DNA from: Anaerolineae bacterium
GTDB taxonomy: Bacteria > Chloroflexota > Anaerolineae > JAADDB01
Reading direction: 5' to 3'
Length of the DNA: 19,608 nt
Assembly (NCBI GenBank): GCA_015486895.1
Contig: WFQT01000250.1
Location: forward strand, 1 to 19,608
A program made the position numbers and the translations under genes. Shown here in pieces: positions 7,738 through 15,413 of the stretch. The notes beneath the pieces were generated by a model. That model worked only from the letters and a program-made list of their open reading frames with translations. It was not told the DNA's origin and did no database searches. Position 1 is the stretch's first letter. Every line of letters starts with the position of its first letter.

Positions 7738-8358
7738 TTATGGACTGGATGTGGATGTTGTTGGTTTAGGCGTTGCGCCGGCCGAGGGAGTTGGCGTCTC
7801 CGTAGGTGTCGGCGTAGGCGTCGGGGGGTAAGGTGGCTTGTTTAGCCACTTCAAGATACCATCAATGGCGCTGCAATAGGCTAAGTATACTTGCTGTTTG
7901 CCCTGCATCTGTAAATAATAAGAACCTCCATCTACACTCTTGTCACCCACTAACAATGTCATCTTAGAGCCATCTTGCCTGGTAAGCTCAATCGTCGCCC
8001 GTGGCTTCTTCAGCCCGTACTGGGCGAAATCTTGGACGTTGCCAAAAGAACGGTGAGCATGGGTGAGCGTGACTGCAGCAATACCTCCTTTCACTGTAGC
8101 GTCATCCGCTCGCCCCCCATTCTCAGGCACAACGAATTGCCAGTGTTCATCCCTTTTTTCCAGTTTGACAAGCTTGTCGCCCCGGCTGATGGCGATGGCG
8201 GCAACTTTGCCCGGCTCGACATTGGGCAAGATGTCAATGCTGACTGCCGTTGGCGTTGCCTTTTCGTCAGCGGCCGGTTTCTTCCACTCTGCAAAGTAAA
8301 CGTAAGCAGCTAAGGCGATGAACGCCAGAACAATGATAACAGTGTTACGTATTTTCAT
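7738..8358 (-). CDS. DUF4340 protein of the GldG-type ABC cluster
   Basis: A 206-residue protein with one N-terminal membrane segment (residues 5-23) and no lipobox Cys, so probably an anchored extracytoplasmic protein. The body (about 35-175) matches the DUF4340 pattern: VEPGKVAAIAISRGDKLVKLEK, the HWQFVVP segment, FGNVQDFAQYGLKKP, and TLLVGDKSVDGGSYYLQ. Proteins of this family are regularly encoded beside GldF/GldG-like ABC genes. The C-terminus from residue 177 is a Pro-Thr repeat tail, typical of surface-exposed linkers. It is shorter than many family members, which carry a longer C-terminal region. ATG 8358 is chosen because GGAGGG stands 3-4 nt before it. It is the last gene of the operon, separated from the GldG-like gene by a 120-bp spacer with a strong hairpin. 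Confidence 0.82.
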   Translation of the reverse strand: MKIRNTVIIVLAFIALAAYVYFAEWKKPAADEKATPTAVSIDILPNVEPGKVAAIAISRGDKLVKLEKRDEHWQFVVPENGGRADDATVKGGIAAVTLTHAHRSFGNVQDFAQYGLKKPRATIELTRQDGSKMTLLVGDKSVDGGSYYLQMQGKQQVYLAYCSAIDGILKWLNKPPYPPTPTPTPTETPTPSAGATPKPTTSTSSP

Positions 8359-8420
8359 GGTCCCTCCTTGATGCAATCCAGTGCTGGGCTTAGTTCCACA
8401 AGATGTGGTATTTCCCCGTG

Positions 8421-8452
8421 CCGCGACGAGCGCAAAATACAGCTCGTCGCGG
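8421..8452 (-). repeat. Intercistronic hairpin inside the ABC operon
   Basis: A perfect 11-bp stem CCGCGACGAGC/GCTCGTCGCGG with a 10-nt loop lies between the GldG-like and DUF4340 genes. No T-run follows. It could stabilise the upstream mRNA or attenuate expression of the last gene. Confidence 0.5.
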
Positions 8453-8478
8453 CCGGTTCATCCGGCAGGAAGGATTTC

Positions 8479-10011
8479 CTACCGGTGTTGCCACCAGATG
8501 TACAGCCCAACAATCAACAAGAGAAGCGGCAGGAAGACAACGGTGCTGTAGTAAATCAGTGAGCGTTGTCCGGCCGTTAGCGGATTAATAGGATGTGAAG
8601 CCGGCGGCTTAGGCGGAACAGAAATCAACTGCTCGTCTTCTGCCAACCAATTCAAAGCATTCATGAAAAGGGTTGCATTGCCGGTACCTTGCACCCGGCT
8701 AAGTAAGCCGTTGGAAACGAAATCAGAGTCGGCAAAGACGACCAACCGACCTTTGTTCGTCATATCGGAGACGGACACTGCTAATGTCAACGGTCCTTTC
8801 ATATCTTTTCCGCTATCGAACTTCACCTTGGTGGCATTTTTCCAATCCGTTTCTCCCCAGCTATCATTGCTGCTCTCAAACAGCGAGAGGACAGACTTAC
8901 CTTTCGGGCTCTGTTTGCCCATTTCAATGGAGCAGGCCCCGGGGAAGATGGTGCGCACGCCATTCAGATCTTTCGTTATCTCTGAGTAGTGATAGCTGGA
9001 TATAAGTGGCGTGGTTATGTCGCCAAAGAAAGAGGAACGGGGATCAATGAGCAGATCGGCTCGCGGGTATGCACCCCATTCTTGCAACTGGGTTCTCATA
9101 GCCGAGAAATCCAGGCCGTTGTCGGAGAGGATCATGACCTTGCCACCCTTGTTCAGGTAGCTGAAGAGGACTTTAATCTCTTTCTTGGCCAACGGCTTTT
9201 GCGGTGCGGCCAGCACTAAAACATTGGCATCCGCCGGCACTGTAGTCGTAATGGTAGCCAGATCCAGCTTCTTCACCTTGAAGAAGTCGTGATCCATTGC
9301 TGTTTTAATGCTGCTATAGCCACTGTTATGAAACTGTCCCGGATCTCGTTCCCCGTGGCCGGTGATGAAGTACACCGTTTTCGGTTTATTGCGGATGACT
9401 TTCAATAATGTGCTGGTCAGCGATTGTTCATCGATGCCATAGGTCTCCTGACGGCGATCGCCGCGAATGAAGAGCAAAACGCCGGGGCTGGTGATCTTGT
9501 ATTGCAGCACCTTGGCTCGATCTTTCTCCGCATCGACGACCTCGTAGGTGAAATATTTTGACTCCGCCGCGTAGCGCTGCAGCATCTGGCTGGCGTCCTG
9601 CTGGCGGGAGTCAGTAGGCAAGAAAAAGGCCATCACTTTCACCGGCTCTTTAAGGTCATGCAAGATCTTGACCGTCTCATTCGAGAGGGTGTACTGCTTG
9701 TTGGCCGTTAAATCAAAAGTCTTGTTATGGCGATTCGCCAGGTAATTTACCAAAACCAGGATGCCGAGCACAGCCACCACCAGCAGCAAGGCATTGCTGC
9801 CGTAGCGCAGTTGCCGGCCTCTCAGCACTGCCAGCAACGTTTGCCAGGAAAAAGCGGCGTACAGGAGCAATACAGCAACACCCAATGCGGCCAGGACATA
9901 AGCCAGGGTATCCGGTCCAAAAGAGAGCCAGCGCGCTACCAATGCTAATGCTAACAAGACCAGCGCTACGCTGGGAAGAAAGTTAATCAGGTGATTTTTT
10001 TGTTCATTCAT
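8479..10011 (-). CDS. GldG-like ABC transporter auxiliary protein
   Basis: A 510-residue membrane protein of the ABC-type uncharacterised transport/GldG family. Three N-terminal membrane segments (about 12-29, 36-54, 73-92) precede a large extracytoplasmic domain and one C-terminal segment (about 483-506). The signature after the third helix is LANRHNKTFDLTANKQYTLS, followed by LKEPVKVMAFF, the GVLLFIRGDR stretch and VYFITGHGERD. The C-terminal half contains the KGGKVMILSDNG and GRLVVFADSDF segments typical of the family. ATG 10011 is preferred over GTG 10020: GGAGG lies 8 nt before the ATG but abuts the GTG. The ATG overlaps the permease stop (TGATG), indicating translational coupling. It probably works with the ATPase and permease at the membrane; the exported substrate is unknown. 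Confidence 0.88.
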   Translation of the reverse strand: MNEQKNHLINFLPSVALVLLALALVARWLSFGPDTLAYVLAALGVAVLLLYAAFSWQTLLAVLRGRQLRYGSNALLLVVAVLGILVLVNYLANRHNKTFDLTANKQYTLSNETVKILHDLKEPVKVMAFFLPTDSRQQDASQMLQRYAAESKYFTYEVVDAEKDRAKVLQYKITSPGVLLFIRGDRRQETYGIDEQSLTSTLLKVIRNKPKTVYFITGHGERDPGQFHNSGYSSIKTAMDHDFFKVKKLDLATITTTVPADANVLVLAAPQKPLAKKEIKVLFSYLNKGGKVMILSDNGLDFSAMRTQLQEWGAYPRADLLIDPRSSFFGDITTPLISSYHYSEITKDLNGVRTIFPGACSIEMGKQSPKGKSVLSLFESSNDSWGETDWKNATKVKFDSGKDMKGPLTLAVSVSDMTNKGRLVVFADSDFVSNGLLSRVQGTGNATLFMNALNWLAEDEQLISVPPKPPASHPINPLTAGQRSLIYYSTVVFLPLLLLIVGLYIWWQHR

Positions 10012-10721
10012 CAGCGCCACCTCCTTATTTCAACGACCCGTGTGGCGATATATAGCGCTCCGAAGATCACGCTTAAATAGTAAATGATGTTCTTAACGTC
10101 AATGACACCCTGATAGAACGAGTTGATGTGCTGAGACAAGGAAAGGTAGTTGAGAACGGAGGCCAATGGTCCAGAGAGAAGTGAAGAACCACCACCAACG
10201 ATCCAAAAACCGATCGTAAAAACCACTCCCAAGACGGCCGCGACGATCTGGTTTTGCGTCAGGGATGATGTCAACACACCTATAGCCAGCAGGGTGCCGC
10301 CGACCACAATGAGGCCGATATAGCCAGAGATGATAGGACCCCAATCAGGAGAGCCATATACCTTCAAGATGAAGGGGTAAATCAGCGTCAGCACTAAAAT
10401 GAAGAGCCAGAGAATAAAACTGGCTAACCATTTTCCCCAGACTACTTCCCAGTCGTTTACCGGCGAAGTGAGCAACAGCTCAATGGTGCCGGAACGTTGT
10501 TCTTCCGCCAGTAAGCGCATGGCCAGAATGGGCGCGACGAATAGCATAATGGTAGTGAGATTGGAAAAGAGGTAGCGCAGCGTTGCCTCACGAGAGAAAA
10601 AGAGGATGAGCGAGAAAAAGTTGCTGGTCAAGGCAATGAGCGCTGCAACTACGATGTAAGCAATGGGCGATATGAAATAAGAACCCAACTCACGCCGGGC
10701 GATAATCCACATATTACGCAT
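10011..10721 (-). CDS. ABC-2 type permease, GldF-like
   Basis: A 236-residue integral membrane protein with about six hydrophobic segments. It has the ABC-2/GldF arrangement: an N-terminal IARRELGSYFISPIAYI segment, then LAMRLLAEEQRSGTIELLLTSPV, the conserved cytoplasmic stretch after the second helix, then V.GKWLA. It forms the channel of the ABC transporter with the ATPase encoded 34 bp upstream. GGAGG stands 7 nt before ATG 10721, and its stop overlaps the next gene's start. Length and topology match GldF-like permeases of Bacteroidetes and of non-gliding phyla. Confidence 0.9.
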   Translation of the reverse strand: MRNMWIIARRELGSYFISPIAYIVVAALIALTSNFFSLILFFSREATLRYLFSNLTTIMLFVAPILAMRLLAEEQRSGTIELLLTSPVNDWEVVWGKWLASFILWLFILVLTLIYPFILKVYGSPDWGPIISGYIGLIVVGGTLLAIGVLTSSLTQNQIVAAVLGVVFTIGFWIVGGGSSLLSGPLASVLNYLSLSQHINSFYQGVIDVKNIIYYLSVIFGALYIATRVVEIRRWR

Positions 10722-10755
10722 GGTTTTTTCCTCCTTGCTTGGAAATGGGAAGTGT

Positions 10756-11700
10756 TCACGCTGCTTCAGGTTGCTCTTCTTCGTTCACGACCAGTTGCAG
10801 GAAGATGTCTTCCAGGCTCAAAGTAGTGTAGTGCAGCTCTAACAGATCCCAATCGTTTTGCACGATGGTGCGAGCGACTAACGGGCGGGGATCCTTTCCT
10901 TGTTCGTACAGCAACAAGAACTGCCCGGCACGCTCGCCCGGCTCCACTTTGTTGACACTCGGCAAAGCTTTTAGAGCAGAAACAACTTTCTCTACCGGCG
11001 GTGCGCCACGCAATTCGATGTGCACCCGCTCGCCTCCTGAGAGCAACGCTGTCAAGCCCTCAGGTGTATCCACGGCCACGATATGTCCATGGTTAATGAT
11101 GACGATGCGAGTTGAGACTTCGCTCACTTCCGGCAAGATATGGCTACTGAGGATCACCGTATGCTCTCCTTGCAGGCCGCGAATGAGCCGGCGCACGTCG
11201 ATAATCTGCCGAGGGTCCAAGCCGATGGTAGGCTCGTCCAAGATGACGATATCAGGATTGTGTAGCAGTGCTTGCGCCATCCCGACCCGTTGCCGGTATC
11301 CTTTAGAGAGAGTGGCAATACGGGCATCGGCTTGGTCAGTGATGTTGACCTTCTCCATCACTTCGGTGATGCGCTGGCGGCGATTTCTTACCCGGCGCAA
11401 GCTGCCCATGTAATCCAGGTAAGCAGCAACTCTCATTTCGCCATATAGAGGCACGTTCTCCGGCATGTAGCCGATGTGCCGCCGTGCCTCCAGGGATTGT
11501 TTGAAGACATCGTATCCGGAAACCCGAGCTACCCCGGCAGACGGTGGCATGTAGCCGCTGAGAATGCGCATTGTGGTAGTTTTTCCGGCACCGTTGGGTC
11601 CCAGAAAACCGAGAATCTCTCCTTTATTTACCTTAAAGGTGAGATCCTCGATAGCCGGGAAGTCACCGTAATACTTCGTCAGGCCTTCGACTTCGATCAT
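10756..11700 (-). CDS. ABC transporter ATPase, GldA/CcmA-like
   Basis: A 314-residue nucleotide-binding subunit. Walker A GPNGAGKT (34-41), the signature LSKGYRQRV (from 131), Walker B IVILDEP with Glu156, the LDP D-loop and switch His187 (SSHIL) are all intact, so it should be an active ATPase. The last 100 residues form the C-terminal extension common in ABC-2 ATPases. I start at ATG 11700 (MIEVEGLTKYYG), which has a strong AAGGAGGG 10 nt upstream. The frame runs open to 11790, but the added residues are not part of the domain and include an operator-like dyad. First gene of the four-gene operon. Confidence 0.93.
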   Translation of the reverse strand: MIEVEGLTKYYGDFPAIEDLTFKVNKGEILGFLGPNGAGKTTTMRILSGYMPPSAGVARVSGYDVFKQSLEARRHIGYMPENVPLYGEMRVAAYLDYMGSLRRVRNRRQRITEVMEKVNITDQADARIATLSKGYRQRVGMAQALLHNPDIVILDEPTIGLDPRQIIDVRRLIRGLQGEHTVILSSHILPEVSEVSTRIVIINHGHIVAVDTPEGLTALLSGGERVHIELRGAPPVEKVVSALKALPSVNKVEPGERAGQFLLLYEQGKDPRPLVARTIVQNDWDLLELHYTTLSLEDIFLQLVVNEEEQPEAA

Positions 11701-11760
11701 AAGGTCTTTCCCTCCTTTTTGAATGCTGCGAGTATCTTGGCAACAATCCGGGGCAATGTA

Positions 11761-11781
11761 GGTCAGATTAACAATATGACC
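11761..11781. promoter_or_regulatory. Operator-like dyad upstream of the ABC operon
   Basis: A 21-bp dyad: GGTCA, one unpaired base, ATT, a 3-nt centre, AAT, one unpaired base, TGACC. Eight of nine positions pair in each arm. It lies about 60 bp before the ATPase start, so it may bind a dimeric regulator. No regulator gene is in the window. Confidence 0.4.
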
Positions 11782-11941
11782 TGCTTTCATCTCCCCTTTT
11801 TGAGAAGATACTATGATGGCTTGTTATACACACGAATTGCATAGTAATACAGCAACATGAAAAAAGCATTAAAATACCATTACATTTCTGTCAGTAAATT
11901 CTGATCTGTACGTCCCCAAGGCGTATTTGCAATATCATCTC

Positions 11942-12100
11942 CCAGAGTCTGGCGAAAATGACATTTTAGGCTCGACTAAGCTATCTTTACCACAGATTAC
12001 ACATATTGCACTGATTAACACAGATTTTCCTTTGCTTTTCGAACCAAATCTGTGCAATTCTCTGTTTTTCTGTGGCCAAAATAAAAACACCAGAGTCCAG
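11942..12100 (+). repeat. Dispersed palindromic repeat, copy B (full length, MITE-like)
   Basis: The most complete copy. Its left end CCAGAGTCTGGCGAAAAT and the complement of its right end (CTGGACTCTGGTGTTTTT) form imperfect terminal inverted repeats. Each end is followed inward by an ATTTT(A/G)G(G/C)C block. The interior has CCACAGATTACAC facing the complement of TTTTTCTGTGGCC, so the element is a long imperfect palindrome with no coding capacity. It shares its right part with 1762-1864, and its left part with 15070-15148 and 17952-18060. Confidence 0.65.
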
Positions 12101-12277
12101 CTCCGTAGATAAAGGTCGTAGACATTTTGAGAAACGAGCACAACATTAAACCCTGCATTCCACACTTTTGCGGTCTGTCTGCTGGATCTTCAGCGCCCAT
12201 CACTCTGGGGCGGGAAGAAAGCACAAGGGAAGATGTGGCATGTCGTGCCTACCAACTTTATCGAGGCAAAGCGAAGG

Positions 12278-12306
12278 TTGTGTGGAATATTTTTCAGTGG
12301 TACACT
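12278..12306 (+). promoter_or_regulatory. Candidate promoter for the vanW-nth unit
   Basis: TTGTGT (12278-12283), a 17-bp spacer, then TACACT (12301-12306) with an extended TGG before it. It would give a leader of about 210 nt before the TTG start at 12523. The match is moderate. Confidence 0.3.
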
Positions 12307-12522
12307 AAAAGTAAAAGACTAACGATTGCGGCTATCATGGGGCAGCTCAGTACACTGAGAGGAAAACAAGATCCGCCCCTGGGCAAGCGTTGGCGACACT
12401 TTACGGTGCGGGCCATTCGGCGACGGCCAGATAACACCGGCCAAGCCTATTGCAATCGTACCCGCACCGAGCATGATCAATCAGCCGTCAACGAAGCTGA
12501 CGCCATCGAGAAGGAGTAGGTC

Positions 12523-14313
12523 TTGAAACAGCAATGCCACAACACTCTTCCCCTAACAATGATCATGTGGATCTTTTTGCCGCTATTGAGCCTGCTCCTC
12601 TTGCTATATGGCTTCCAGCAGCATTATCAGGGGCGAATTTTCCCCGGCGTCAAGATCGGCGACTTACCCGTGGGCGGTCTGACCGAGAGAGAAGCCCGCT
12701 CTTTACTGCAAAGTAACAACGCCGCCACAGTGATGCCTTCCTTGCTTGTCCGCATTGGCGACACTTTGTTGCCCATCGCCATGAACGAAGTAGGCTACCA
12801 CTTGCCGGTGGAGCGTTTAATCCGCCAGGCGTATTCCTTAGGCAGAGAGGGAAAGCCATGGCAGCAACCACAACAATGGATAGAGCTACTTCGTGACGGC
12901 AAGACGGTGCCATTATCTCCTTCTTTTAGTACAGGGGCTATTGCCCTCTTTGTAGAACGGTTAGCCCAACGCTACGGCCGGCCGGTAGAGGAACCACTCC
13001 TCATTCATTCCGCCACTAATGTCATTACCTATCCCGGCCAAGCAGGCATCAAGTTGGACCGGGAAGCAACGACATCAGCTATCAAGAAGGCATTGCAAGC
13101 CAACCAACGCGGCCCAGTGCCGGTAACTGTGCACATACTGCAGCCACAAATGCCCGACCTGTCGAAAATGGTCCCCGCAGCTAAGAATCGCCTGACGCAT
13201 CCTTTTTTCCTCCACCTCAAAGGCGTCGGCAACTTCGCCTGGGACAGCGCCATGCTAACGGCAGTATCCCACGTGGAGACCCGCTTAGGCCCGAACGGAC
13301 AGCCTTCCCTGCACCAGACATGGAACGAAAAGGCTATTCGCGACGCGTTACAGCGTTTAGCTACTTCCATCGCCCTGCCAGCCCGCGATGCCCGCTTAGA
13401 CTATAACCCAGCGGAAAACTCGTTCACCGTCATCCAGCCCAGCCAGGAAGGGCGTAAACTGGATATAGACCGGATATTGCCGTTGGTGTTGGACGCATTG
13501 CAGCAAGGTCGCAACGGCGTGACTTTACCGGTAGAACAGATAGCGCCATTTGTAGATATGCACAAAACGCCGGCAGAGTTAGGTATTGTGGATTTGGTAG
13601 GCCGGGGCACAACCTATTTCGCCGGTTCCAGTCCCACTCGTGTGTATAACTTAGCCAAAGAAGCAGAGTCGCTGCGAGGCACGGTGATCCCGCCGGACGG
13701 TGTTTTCTCGTTCACAAAGTACGGCGAGCCAGTCACGGCAGCCAATGGCTACGAGGATTCCCTCATCATCTGGGGGGACCGCACGGCTGTGGGCATCGGC
13801 GGTGGCGTCTGCCAGGTCTCCACCACCGTTTTCCGGGCCGCCTTTTTCGCCGGCTTACCCATCCTGGAACGGCACAACCATGGCTATATCGTCAGTTGGT
13901 ACGGCAAGCCAGGATTCGATGCTACCATCTACCTACCTTATGTGGATCTCAAGTTCAAGAACAATACGGGCCATTTTTTGCTGCTCCAGCCGGTGGTGGA
14001 CACGAAACGCGGCATTTTGACCATCAACCTCTATGGCACCAAGCCGAACTGGACGGTAACGGTGGCCAAGCCAGTAATAAGTAATGTGAAACCGCCACCG
14101 TCACCCCGCTACCAGGAGGATAAAACACTCCCCAAAGGGAGGCTCCGGCAGGTAGAATGGCCCCAAAAAGGGATGACGGTGCAAGTTCGCCGGATAGTTC
14201 GCCATGGCGACCAGGTAATCGACGACACCACCATTGTCAGCGTTTACCAGCCGTGGGCCGCTATGTACCTTTATGGGCCGGGCACGAAAATTCCGGAGAA
14301 GAACGGAGGCTGA
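12523..14313 (+). CDS. VanW family protein with peptidoglycan-binding and G5-like domains
   Basis: A 596-residue wall-associated protein. Residues 11-30 form an N-terminal anchor. About 40-350 resembles the two PG_binding_4-type domains usual in this architecture (IFPGVKIGDLPVGGLTEREA at the start). About 355-490 is the VanW domain, with FSFTKYGEPVTAANGYED, the hallmark GIGGGVCQVSTTVFRAAFFAG and ERHNHGY. A G5-like domain (about 515-580) follows. The VanW domain's biochemical role is not settled; the family is linked to the cell wall and, in some vancomycin clusters, to resistance loci. No other van gene is here. The start is TTG at 12523, supported by AAGGAG 7 nt upstream. The gene ends 11 bp before nth, suggesting one transcript. 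Confidence 0.9.
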   Translation: MKQQCHNTLPLTMIMWIFLPLLSLLLLLYGFQQHYQGRIFPGVKIGDLPVGGLTEREARSLLQSNNAATVMPSLLVRIGDTLLPIAMNEVGYHLPVERLIRQAYSLGREGKPWQQPQQWIELLRDGKTVPLSPSFSTGAIALFVERLAQRYGRPVEEPLLIHSATNVITYPGQAGIKLDREATTSAIKKALQANQRGPVPVTVHILQPQMPDLSKMVPAAKNRLTHPFFLHLKGVGNFAWDSAMLTAVSHVETRLGPNGQPSLHQTWNEKAIRDALQRLATSIALPARDARLDYNPAENSFTVIQPSQEGRKLDIDRILPLVLDALQQGRNGVTLPVEQIAPFVDMHKTPAELGIVDLVGRGTTYFAGSSPTRVYNLAKEAESLRGTVIPPDGVFSFTKYGEPVTAANGYEDSLIIWGDRTAVGIGGGVCQVSTTVFRAAFFAGLPILERHNHGYIVSWYGKPGFDATIYLPYVDLKFKNNTGHFLLLQPVVDTKRGILTINLYGTKPNWTVTVAKPVISNVKPPPSPRYQEDKTLPKGRLRQVEWPQKGMTVQVRRIVRHGDQVIDDTTIVSVYQPWAAMYLYGPGTKIPEKNGG

Positions 14314-14324
14314 GTCTTTTTTCT

Positions 14325-15029
14325 ATGGCAGAAGAAACCAACGCGGCCCTACAGGATAAAGCAGCGTTAATCTACCGCCGGCTGATGGACTATTACGGCA
14401 AGCCAACTTGGCGAGCTCATTACGAGCCCTTAGACGAACTGGTACTGACGATCTTATCGCAGAACACTACCGATGTGAACAGCGAAAAGGCATTTCGTCA
14501 CTTGCGGGACCTCTTCCCCACCTGGGAAGAGGTGATGCAGGCGCCGTTACCGGCATTGAAAGAAGCCGTGCGCATCGCTGGCCTGTCTAACCAGAAAGCG
14601 CCCAGGATTCAGGCTGCCCTGCGGCGCATCTACGAGCAGGAGGGACAGTTTGATCTCTCTTTTCTATCTACAATGCCGGTGGAAGAAGCGGAAACATGGC
14701 TCACAGCCATCCACGGCGTTGGCCACAAAACAGCATCTATTGTTCTGCTCTTCTGTTTCAACAAACCCACTTTCCCAGTAGATACACACGTGTTGCGAGT
14801 GAGCAAACGTTTAGGCATCGTGCCGGACAACGCCAACGCGTACAAAACGCGTAAGCAATGGGAAGTATTAGTGCCGGCGGGCTGGTATTACCCTTTACAC
14901 CTGAACATCATCCGCCACGGCAGGGAAACGTGCAAAGCTCGTAAGCCACTTTGCCACCGATGTCCTCTGCTATCTCTTTGTCCCTTCGGCCAAGCGGTCA
15001 TCGCCAAAGATTCCATGTCTCTTCCCTAA
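14325..15029 (+). CDS. nth: Endonuclease III (DNA glycosylase/AP lyase)
   Basis: A 234-residue HhH-GPD base-excision repair enzyme that removes oxidised pyrimidines and nicks abasic sites. Visible parts: the LTILSQNTTDVNSEKAF helix, the helix-hairpin-helix IHGVGHKTA with catalytic Lys135, FPVDTHVLRVSKRLGI with catalytic Asp153, and a [4Fe-4S] loop. The loop has Cys203, 210, 213 and 219 in the classic C-x6-C-x2-C-x5-C spacing. All key residues are present. ATG 14325 is chosen because the domain begins shortly after it. GGAGG lies rather far upstream (about 15 nt) and overlaps the vanW 3' end, so translation may be coupled to vanW. Upstream in-frame codons overlap vanW and are not conserved. 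Confidence 0.93.
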   Translation: MAEETNAALQDKAALIYRRLMDYYGKPTWRAHYEPLDELVLTILSQNTTDVNSEKAFRHLRDLFPTWEEVMQAPLPALKEAVRIAGLSNQKAPRIQAALRRIYEQEGQFDLSFLSTMPVEEAETWLTAIHGVGHKTASIVLLFCFNKPTFPVDTHVLRVSKRLGIVPDNANAYKTRKQWEVLVPAGWYYPLHLNIIRHGRETCKARKPLCHRCPLLSLCPFGQAVIAKDSMSLP

Positions 15030-15069
15030 TAAGTAAGGGCAATGAGGGAAATTCATCTATGTTTAGGTT

Positions 15070-15167
15070 CCAGAGTTTGGCGAAAATTGTATTTTAGGCT
15101 TGATCGGGCTATCTTCACCACAGATTACACGGACTGCACGGATTAAAAACATAAGGTAGCTGCTCAG
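15070..15167 (+). repeat. Dispersed repeat copy C, joined to a second repeat fragment
   Basis: Starts CCAGAGTTTGGCGAAAATTG and follows copy B's left half through ACCACAGATTACACGGA. It then breaks off near 15148, where AAGGTAGCTGCTCAG (15153-15167) begins; that block is shared with 4642-4656. It sits directly after nth. Confidence 0.6.
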
Positions 15168-15269
15168 TCCTGAGCAAATAGAATGCAGATACAGCAGGTA
15201 AAGCAAATAAACCAGAAACGATCAGTGAAAATCAGCGTTCTATTTACAAAGCAGAAGGAGGTGCACATC

Positions 15270-15413
15270 ATGTCAATTCACCACCTAAGGCCTGCCGTTG
15301 CTAAGCACTGGCTTTTAGCATTGGCCGGCTTCATGTGGACCGTCACTGCGCAGATGCTTCTGTCCGAACCCCCGGCCGGCGCGAGGAGACGAAAAGCCCC
15401 GACGCTTTGGTAA
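15270..15413 (+). CDS. Small ORF, probably a truncated membrane protein gene
   Basis: A 47-codon frame starting at ATG 15270 with an excellent AAGGAGGTG site 6-7 nt before it. The first 30 residues contain one hydrophobic helix (KHWLLALAGFMWTVTAQMLL). From about residue 32 the sequence turns into basic low-complexity residues (SEPPAGARRRKAPTLW) that are antisense to the 3' end of the methyltransferase gene. It looks like the 5' end of a small membrane protein gene cut off by rearrangement. It might still be a functional 47-residue peptide. No family is assigned with confidence. Confidence 0.45.
   Translation: MSIHHLRPAVAKHWLLALAGFMWTVTAQMLLSEPPAGARRRKAPTLW

Larger units (their letters stand above)
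11701..12522. other. Large spacer between divergent ABC operon and vanW unit
   Basis: The 822 bp between the divergent units hold the operator-like dyad (11761-11781), an A+T-rich stretch (11800-11935) suited to promoters, the full repeat copy B (11942-12100) and about 400 bp of undefined sequence. A 130-codon open frame (12127-12519) starts inside the repeat zone, has no ribosome site and shows no recognisable protein pattern. I do not call it a gene. Confidence 0.5.

Noticed and set aside
10865..11413. 182-codon plus-strand frame
   Set aside because: It lies wholly opposite the ABC ATPase gene, whose Walker motifs are intact; a shadow frame.
12330..12510. Minus-strand small membrane-like reading (LGAGTIAIGLAGVIWP)
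   Set aside because: Only about 51 codons, no ribosome site, and a stop codon separates it from the upstream in-frame sequence.
12127..12519. 130-codon open frame ending 3 bp before the vanW start
   Set aside because: It begins close to repeat sequence, lacks a ribosome site and has no recognisable fold pattern. The GGAG overlapping its stop codon belongs to vanW. It remains possible but unsupported.
12523..14313. Vancomycin resistance locus
   Set aside because: VanW-domain proteins are widespread outside resistance clusters; no vanA/H/X/R/S-like gene is present.
14157..14324. In-frame upstream extension of endonuclease III
   Set aside because: It overlaps the G5-like end of VanW and precedes the conserved start of the fold; treated as an out-of-frame reading of vanW.
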